NCBI GenBank assembly: GCA_034769895.1
Contig: CM068370.1
Location: 38,157,031 to 38,221,030, forward strand
Origin: Magicicada septendecula
Taxonomy: Eukaryota; Arthropoda; Insecta; Hemiptera; Cicadidae
Reading direction: 5' to 3'
DNA length: 64,000 nt
Positions 57,098 through 64,000 of the stretch are shown one piece after another; the stretch's first letter is position 1, and each line of letters starts with the position of its first letter. Below the pieces are notes generated by a model. That model did not search any database, was not told the origin of the DNA, and worked only from the letters and a program-made list of their open reading frames with translations. The translations under genes and the position numbers were made by a program.

Positions 57098-58361
57098 CAG
57101 AAGCGGCGGGACGCTATACCCAGGATCGACGCGATTTTTAAATTTTGTTAATTGAACTGTGAAGTCGGATGGACGATATGTTCATCTAAGTAGCAAATAA
57201 TAACTCTTGGTTTGGTTACTAATACGATTATAGAACATATTCTACAAGGTCTACATCTACAAACGTCCGTCACTCAAGACAAGCAACAAGGTTACATCAG
57301 GCAGAGGAACGCTATGGAGAACAATAGAGGCGTCTACTAGAACAACAGCAGCAGGTGCAGAGCAACATATCACTCTACACTACAGCAACCAGAGGGACCA
57401 TAAGGAACGAGTAACTGGAGGACGACGAGGGAACCGAGGAACGGACAAGGAACTCTATCAGAAGAGGACCTACGGACTTACGGAGGACATGGGTATGAGC
57501 TACAGAATCAAGGTGACAAATAATCAATTTATAAATTTTATGTGAAAGACTAAAGACAGTTAAAAGACAATTTGAAATTTAGAAAAATAAATAAGAGATG
57601 TAAAATGTAGTAGATATAGAGATTCAGAGAATCAAATTTAAATATAATAAGTATTTTCTGTGATGATTAATAATTAATTGAGTCAATTTAAATTTTATCA
57701 ATAATTAACATGTATTCAGTGTATAATCAATGAGTAATATGTACGCAATACATAAAGTAACGTAGTAAAAGTTACATAAAGAAGATAAAACAAAACTATA
57801 GTAAAACACACAAATCAGACTGAGCAGTCGAAATTTTAAGATTAACAAATAAAGACTTAGAATATAATTTTGGTACTGTAGGATAGTAGGATAAAAGATT
57901 CATTTATGATAAATGTACTGCAACAATTGAGCGTTAAGCAAACAATAATAAAGCTTCATTACGAAGTAAATGAGATTTTAAAAATGCTTTTTTTTTTTAA
58001 TAAATTGATGAAAACTTGTTAAAATTCAATAAATGACTACTCTTATTACTATTACACCCAAACCCCAATAATTAATACACGTTATCAGTAATGTTAGATA
58101 CATGTTGGCACAGCACAAATTAATTTACATTTGTTTTGCAAATTTGTTGTGTTATACATTTTGGCGCTTCAAAGTGTGGGGCTTCACAAATTAAATTAAA
58201 TCAATTTAACTTATGTTATTTGCTGTGTTATAATAGATATAGCCATCTTACTGTAGATATATTAGAATACAGTATATTACTGTTAATATTGTTTCTACCG
58301 GGCTACTACCCTTTTCAACAGATATAGGTCACAGTACTATGGGAATTTGCCAGTCACTCGA
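57098..58361. other. Unassigned sequence
   Basis: A purine-rich stretch with CAACAGCAGCAGG (57340-57500), then AT-rich sequence. I could not define LTR termini. Confidence 0.3.
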
Positions 58362-58404
58362 GACACTGAAGATGGCCTCCAATGGTGGGGCCGAAACGTC
58401 TGTT
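58362..58404 (+). ncRNA. Hammerhead-like ribozyme motif
   Basis: Stem I GACA/UGUU (4 bp), CTGAAGA (58366-58372), U, stem II GGCCUC/GGGGCC (6 bp, one U.G) with CAAUGGU loop, GAA, stem III AC/GU, C17. Surrounding 10-bp inverted repeats ACAGTACTATGG and CCATAG add further structure. Confidence 0.75.
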
Positions 58405-58814
58405 GAAAACAGTACCATAGAAGCTCGTCATGGCCCAGTAGCTCGTCAGAGAGCAATATTAACAGAGTTGACGCCAGCCATGAGATCCTTAGAAATTCAC
58501 AATATATTACTGATTTCGACGTGGGAAGAGAGGAGCTACGCTTGGAATCAACTTTAACGGAACGTAACAGCTGATAGGAAACGTAGACGGTGTAGAGACC
58601 TGTTAGAGATTTTATAGTTCCCTGTTATACTCGGGAGCAAATAAAGCCGAAAAGTGAAAGCGCATTGTGCAGAGAGAGATAGAGACAGAGTGTAACACTA
58701 TGACACCCAGTAACCGAAACGATTGACTGGCTCTTATTGGCTGATACATCACGTGATACTATGCTCTTGCCTCTGCGCAGCTGACAGCTCTCGTCTTTAT
58801 ACGTGCTCCCGAGT

Positions 58815-60198
58815 CTGATAACGCTTAGAGGACAACTCGGCCCGCAAACGCCCGACCTTCTTAGCCTTACACGACATCCGCAAAGCCTTCGACTCTGTCT
58901 GGCACAATAACTCTGTCTGGTCCGTTTCAAGATCCTCGGATATCACTTTCCCCCAACCATCATCAAATGGCTCTCCCACTTCCTGGATGGACGCACTGCA
59001 CTAGTCCGAGTCCGCCAGCATCTCTCGGCACCCTTCCACCTCAATGCCGGTGTCCCACAAGGCTCCGGCATTAGCCCGTTACTGTATATCATTTTTACCA
59101 AAGATACCCCTCCCCCCGCCGACTCTACCATACCCATCAGCAGGCCTAGCCCAGTACGCAGACGATACTGCCTATTGAGTTTCAGCAGGCGTACACTGAC
59201 AATTCACGTCAAAATTCCTCGAGCCTTTCTTCGCCTACTGTAACACTTGGCGAATCAATATAAACGCGGACAAAACCCAAATCTGTGTTTTCAACTCCAC
59301 CGGACGCAACATGACTCATTTCTATAATACACCAGTCCGCGTAGGCCCATCATCAGTACGCCCGAAGCGTGAATGCCAGTATCTGGGCGTCACGCTTGAC
59401 TCCAAACTTACCTGGCGACCACATATCAAAAGAACAACGACCATCGCCTGTACCCGCCTCCGTTCTCTCAGAACCCTCAACCGACTTAACCACTGCTCCA
59501 GCGACTTACTAGGCCGCATCTACACTACCTGCATTCGCCCCATCATCACGTATGCCCACCCAGTTCTCCTTACCGCCTCCCCTGCCTACCTAGGTCTCCA
59601 CCGAGTCACAGAACGACGAGCCCTAAGACTCATATACCGCCGACCACGCCTCACGAAGACCTCCAATCCACCTCTGTATGCGCTAAACACCCGCTTCCCT
59701 GACCTAGACTCCTTCCTCGTTAAGTTAAACTGGAAGTATTCCCGCACAGCTTCACACCGCACTTCCCTACAATCAATAGTCCCTTCAATAAACAGAAATA
59801 CCCGTAACTCAAGCAGACCTTCCTACTTAATAAATCGCCTCCTCACAATAGCCACTGGTCCTCCCCTTCGACTCCCCCGCCGCCAGCGTCAAAGACACAG
59901 ACACAATTAAACACACATACCAATCCCCCGCCCATGCTTCATTACTCCCCAGCGGTAGCGACAAGACACACTCATGCAGCCTAATACTCAACACTCTGCT
60001 AAATTCTCCCACACTCTAAAACTCTAAGCCCTATCTTCGCATAACCACACGAAATCACACATTCTAGTTCCTCACACTCACGTCCCTGCTTGTAATCCAC
60101 AAATCCGTTTCCTCCGCCTACCTTGACGGCACCTTGTCGCCTCCTAACAGCCTTTGTGACGATTTTGAAAAATATCGTAAATCGCACAAATAAAAAAT
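58815..60198 (+). mobile_element. Jockey-like LINE reverse transcriptase, 5'-truncated and broken
   Basis: Pieces in order: DIRKAFDSVWH (RT domain 3), IIKWLSHFLDGRTALVRVRQ, FHLNAGVPQGSGISPLLYII, then the frame-broken AQYADDTAY region, CQYLGVTLDSKLTWRPHIKR, YTTCIRPIITYAHPVLLTAS and RVTERRALRLIYRRPRLTKT. The last 199 codons (59311-59910) are open; upstream parts have indels. Composition is clearly more GC-rich (C-rich) than the flanks, and the 3' UTR ends in AATAAAAAATTTTT near 60198. It is a dead copy unrelated to the other LINE groups. Confidence 0.82.
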
Positions 60199-61980
60199 TT
60201 TTAATTTCTAACTAGTAAGAGTATTATCCACCCTTATCTATATCCAGATTCCTGCATCAACTTGAAATTGTCCCGTACCAACACGCAAAGAAAGGTGTTA
60301 ATTAATTAATAATAATAATTACGTTAATTATTTAAAATACAACTATATAAATAAAGAAATCTCTAATTCGTAACAAAGTTAACATAAAGTATTTACATTC
60401 TAATTGATGAATAATTAATAATATATAAAAGAACGAACCATTTTCTCAGTGCGTAAATACGCGCCAGATTACTGATCCCTCGCCCCTAAACTATGCAAAC
60501 AGTCGCCAGTAGAACTTCGACATGTAAAATGTGAGTTTTGTGTTCTCCACATACACGTAGGTGTATGCCGTTAAAAAAATATCCAGTTTGAGGTGATTTT
60601 ATTTTGAAGAATGTAGTGTGGAAAATAATAACATAAATAAATAATGTAGTGTGTGTAGAGTTATAAAGAATATAAAGAAAGGAAAACTTAGCCAACAAAT
60701 CTCTTTTAAAAATATAAAACTGTAAGTTGTAAGATATATAACTACCAGACTTTAGTACTGCAAAGTAAGAACTATAATTAAGGTGTAAAATGTGAACTAC
60801 AAACTCCAGACGTAGAAAAATCAAGCTACAACAGTATGAACTTCAAGTAAAAATCCGATCGTCGAGACCAGATATAATCAACCCGATGTAGCTTCAAGAG
60901 GAACCATGTACTCCACCCTAGAAGACGACAGAAAATGACCACCAAGGACCCAACAACAACCTCATATTAAATTCAGGTGATATCCAAACACAACATTTGT
61001 ACATATTCGTTTTAATAAGAGAAGTAACAAAAGAACACTAAAGAACTTTTAATAATGTAAAGAATAAATTATCAGATTTGTAATTTTTGTAATGAAGTAG
61101 TAGTAACAGCACTATATCTAAATGTAAGGTAATTCTGTAGTTTACAACCAATCTTATTCTTCCAATAATTTGGTTAAAATTGTGATAAATTAATTTTTTT
61201 AACAAAGTTCAGACCCGGATCCGAGGTATTTAAACAAACATCTAGATGAGTACTTTTGAGATAAAAGGAATAATACACTTAATATTTTTAAAGCATTAAA
61301 AGCAGAAATTACTAAAGTAATTTTTTTTTTTTAAAGAAACAAAGTAAAACATGAGATTTGAATAGTAATAAAGGGATGTTTTCGCTAACACCAAGTGAGT
61401 GAATAAATTTGTGCAATCCTTGTCTATTTCCTATGTAAAAATTGTGTTGTAATTTGTTGGTAAGGAAGTTTTACTAACAACGGCAGCTAGTTTAATTAAC
61501 TGGTAACGAATTGAACTAGTTCCCGACTTTTGTGTTGTCTTAACAAGGGAGACGTCACACCTTGGCGACCTGCGTTACACGTCCCTGTCTTTGCTGCCTC
61601 CCCAAAAGAACATCGAAGAAGAAATAAATAAAACAAAATAAAGAAATATATATACCACCAAACAACTATAATGGCCACATCCATCTACCTCTCCCGTTCG
61701 CATATGGCTACCAACTACACTTGCACACAATATAACCCACAAGCAATACACTCCCAACTACGTGCCTCTACCTTCTCAACGGCCCGGTCAGGTCAGCTGG
61801 CGTACGTACCCCCACAATCCCATACCCACATACCCACACGGCTGAAGGGAGCTTGCCTCCAAAACAGCCCGAGTCCGACCATATTGGTCAGTTAAAAAAA
61901 AAAAAACGCTTAGAATTTCCTACTGCGTCGCCTCAGAAACGCGACAGTGTTCGAAGCGGTCAGTTTATTGTAAAACAACT
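60199..61980. other. Unassigned AT-rich sequence
   Basis: No gene recognised; minus-strand frame 60486-60824 (112 codons) is aromatic-rich and not recognised. Confidence 0.3.
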
Positions 61981-62110
61981 ACCGGTCTGTTAGGCCGTGG
62001 TCCAACAGTATTAAAAAATTGTGGTTGCTATCGAACAGCTGGTGCACGACAGCAACCCCGTCAACATAAACTATATAAAAAAAACTCAACAAATTCACAG
62101 CACGAACAAA

Positions 62111-62158
62111 AACAGACGTTTCGGCTGTGCCCCCGCCACGAAGGCCTTCCTCAGTGTG
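62111..62158 (-). ncRNA. Hammerhead-like ribozyme motif (left arm)
   Basis: Minus strand: stem I ACA/UGU, CTGAGGA, A, stem II GGC/GCC with a long loop, GAA, stem III AC/GU, C17. Confidence 0.55.
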
Positions 62159-62223
62159 GCGAGAAAGAAGTAGTAAGTCCCTCGAGAGAATGAGACTGTG
62201 AATTCTCCTCTTTCCCCCCGCCA

Positions 62224-62262
62224 CGCTGAAGAAGGTCGTCGTGGGGACAGACGAACGTCTGT
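62224..62262 (+). ncRNA. Hammerhead-like motif, decayed (right arm)
   Basis: CTGAAGA present, but GAAAC is reduced to GAAC before GTCTG. Confidence 0.4.
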
Positions 62263-62483
62263 TTTGTTTTTTCTGAGAATTTGTCGAGATTTTTGTATAC
62301 CGTAGTTTATGTTGACGGGGTTGCTGTCGTGCACCAGCTGTTCGATACCAACTACAATTTTAATAATATTGGGCCACGGCCTATCAATTGGACCTAAATC
62401 TTATCGCTTTGTCTAAGACGAAGGGTGTACAACCTGTAAATCGCGATCAACCTGTCGGACACCGTAACAGCCCGAAAAAGATT

Positions 62484-62608
62484 TTATCCTTCAAAAATCT
62501 GGAAGTGTTCTTTCCTCCGCTGTTTGTAATCTTTTAATTCTTCATTCAAGTTAAAAACTTGTAACTCTTCTCTTACGGCCTCATTCTTTATACGGTCAAC
62601 TTTATAAT
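62484..62608 (-). mobile_element. LINE fragment (group 3)
   Basis: Minus strand encodes VDRIKNEAVREELQVFNLNE and KDYKQRRKEHF. It belongs upstream of the piece at 63050-63207 in the intact element, so here the order is scrambled. Confidence 0.65.
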
Positions 62609-62617
62609 ACATTAGTT

Positions 62618-63010
62618 TTTTTTTAATTAGTATTATTGTGTGTGATTGTGGTGTATATTTTAGTATATTGTGTATTTTCGATGTTGAGTGCTTTGAAAAT
62701 TGTATCATGTTTTGTATTGATTTGTATTTGTTTAGGTATTAGTTTGTTTTTGTGCTTTGTGTTTGTATAATTTTAAATTTTCCCAAATGTTGATTACGGT
62801 GCATTTGTGTGGTATGTGTTTTACTAGTGTCGTGTTGGTTTTGTCTGGGAATTCACGTTCAGTGTTTATTGCATGTGTGGCCAAATTAGATTTTCTGGTT
62901 TTCTGTATGCGTTTATATGTTTAAAATAACGTTTTTTCAGTTGTGTTTTTTTCTTTTGTCCTATATAAGGCTGCAAATACGTGTGTAATTTATCAGTTGT
63001 TGAGTGATTG
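62618..63010 (-). pseudogene. PLE GIY-YIG domain remnant
   Basis: Minus strand reads YIGQKKKTQLKKRYFKHINA, then a stop-interrupted region with PHKCTV and WENLKLYKHKAQKQTNT. Followed on the same strand by the family D terminal repeat (ACCACAATCACACACAATAA). Multiple stops. Confidence 0.65.
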
Positions 63011-63049
63011 TCATTATTAAGAAAATTCTATCTTTATTTTATTATCATC

Positions 63050-63207
63050 TTCACAACACAGGATAGGCAAGGTGTTGCCTGTTCCGCCTTCAAAGATCCT
63101 CCAGCCATCTCTTCCTGGGTCTACCCTCACACCTGTGTCCTACAGGTTTGTATTTCCAGACCTGTTTAGCCAGTCTGGAATCTGACATTCTTTCCGCATC
63201 TTTATAT
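63050..63207 (-). mobile_element. LINE C-terminal fragment (group 3)
   Basis: Minus strand encodes SDSRLAKQVWKYKPVGHRCE and GRPRKRWLEDL, then a 3' UTR that reaches into the PLE remnant. Confidence 0.7.
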
Positions 63208-63375
63208 ACTGAAGATGGCCTCCGATGGTGGGGGGCGTGGGCACGTCTGTTTTTGTTCTTTCTGTGGATTTGTTGAGTTTTTGTATACCGTAGTTTATGT
63301 TGACGGGGTTGCTGTCGTGCACCAGCTCTTTTCGATAGCAACTACAATTTTAATAATATTGGGCCACGGCGTATC
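63207..63375 (+). mobile_element. Partial hammerhead unit (third copy of the 62-kb family)
   Basis: Matches the right arm at 62222-62386: CCTCCGATGGTGGGG, GTTTATGTTGACGGGGTTGC and ATTGGGCCACGGCGTA. The core (63209-63215 CTGAAGA) is intact but GAAAC is replaced by GGGCAC, so the ribozyme is dead. Confidence 0.65.
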
Positions 63376-63545
63376 CATAACATACATAACAACCGTAATC
63401 ATATCAAAACTAATAACAACAACCAACCAACACACAAGTACTCCACGATTCACAATTAAGAATGTCGAGGATGCGAACACTAAGTGTTCCGAAACACGTT
63501 CCAAATAAGGAAAAACATCTTGAGGTAAAGTTATTATAAATACTA
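63376..63545 (+). mobile_element. PLE terminal repeat fragment (family D)
   Basis: Matches 33740-33900 and the right arm at 42.4 kb (ACAACAACCAACCAACACAC and GTTCCAAATAAGG). A decayed hammerhead-like motif lies at 63463-63502 (TCGAGGA, GAAACACGTT). Directly follows the preceding unit. Confidence 0.65.
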
Positions 63546-64000
63546 AATATTATATATATATATATATAAGTTTTTTTATTATATGGGAAGATTCCTACAT
63601 TTTTCTCATTTGTCCTAAGGAAAATGGGGGCGGAGTCCAACTTTCACGCTAGTCAACCCCCCCCCCCCAAGAAGCAGATTCTAGTAAGGATCTATAAATG
63701 AGAGTATTCGCACCCGCCATCTTTGTTCCGAGACTGACATAATATTATGGTGACGCTTGTGTATACATGGGATGCAGTATAAGTTTGTTTTCGATATTAC
63801 ATAAACTATTATAGTTTTTCGTGCCAAAAATATAAATTCAAAGTGTGAAATTATCAGTGAAGCATATTAATTTTAATTATATATGCACAAAAAGATATAG
63901 ACGCTGGTGGCTGCACTTTACAAGTTAGTGCGCGAGGTTATCTCTGGGATTGTATACATATGGTAATTGTTTTATTAATTTCTGACGAAAAATGAATAAT
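63546..64000. other. Unassigned sequence at the window end
   Basis: TATAAATGAG near 63692 could be a TATA box but nothing downstream supports it. A C12 run lies near 63659. Otherwise AT-rich. Confidence 0.3.

Larger units (their letters stand above)
61981..62390. mobile_element. Head-to-head hammerhead unit pair (62 kb)
   Basis: Left arm 61981-62165 (minus) and right arm 62215-62390 (plus) are inverted. Shared blocks are TAAACTATAT/CGTAGTTTATG, GTGCACGACAGCAACCCCG and GGCCGTGG-CCA. Left arm ends with the terminal box. A third partial copy is at 63207-63375. No ORF. Confidence 0.7.

Noticed and set aside
56541-58056. Solo LTR from TGTTAAAAATAC to ATTACTATTACA
   Set aside because: Flanking bases do not form a target duplication and no second copy is in the window.

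Overview
The window is a repeat-rich, AT-rich stretch of a large animal genome, most likely an arthropod and probably an insect. The grounds are many 5'-truncated LINE copies of insect-like type, Penelope-like elements (PLEs) with GIY-YIG endonuclease, hAT-type non-autonomous transposons, tRNA-derived SINEs and a short (TTAGG)3 run. I found no convincing host gene, tRNA, rRNA or CRISPR array. Nearly everything recognisable is a mobile element or a tandem repeat.

Layout. 1-660: 3' end of a PLE (GIY-YIG domain) followed by a hammerhead-like ribozyme motif. 4292-15535: a complete, apparently recent Ty3/Gypsy-type LTR retrotransposon on the minus strand. It has 2.64-kb LTRs with no difference that I could see, a 5-bp target-site duplication ACGCT, and intact gag and pro-pol. 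16.2-25.1 kb: LINE 3' ends, two or three copies of a hAT-type MITE (one split by a LINE) and a tRNA-SINE. 27-34.8 kb: hammerhead-bearing inverted repeats, a hAT-type element at 28015-28736, microsatellites and another PLE relic. 35-45 kb: LINE fragments, two long (TG)n tracts, an inverted PLE repeat pair at 42 kb, a 0.92-kb TIR element and a SINE-like insertion. 45.7-47.6 kb: a satellite of about 18 units of 105-107 bp. 47.6-55 kb: more LINE ends, a GAA tract, an AT-rich minisatellite and hammerhead palindromes. 55.9-64 kb: LINE fragments, including a Jockey-like reverse transcriptase with frame breaks, and a cluster of PLE and hammerhead units.

The most interesting signal is a dispersed set of minimal type I hammerhead-like motifs (CUGANGA - stem II - GAAA - loopless self-complementary stem III - H17). 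I count fifteen copies with intact core boxes and at least six decayed ones, on both strands. Stems I, II and III vary in sequence between copies yet keep pairing, which argues for RNA selection or shared descent from functional ribozymes. Five sites are head-to-head inverted pairs, and two of these are flanked by 14-bp direct repeats. Both the terminal PLE ORF at 1-534 and the PLE relic at 33.5 kb lie directly upstream of such a motif, which ties the motif to PLE retrotransposition.

All counts and alignments were made by eye. RNA folding, repeat-library searches and copy-to-copy alignments were not run.
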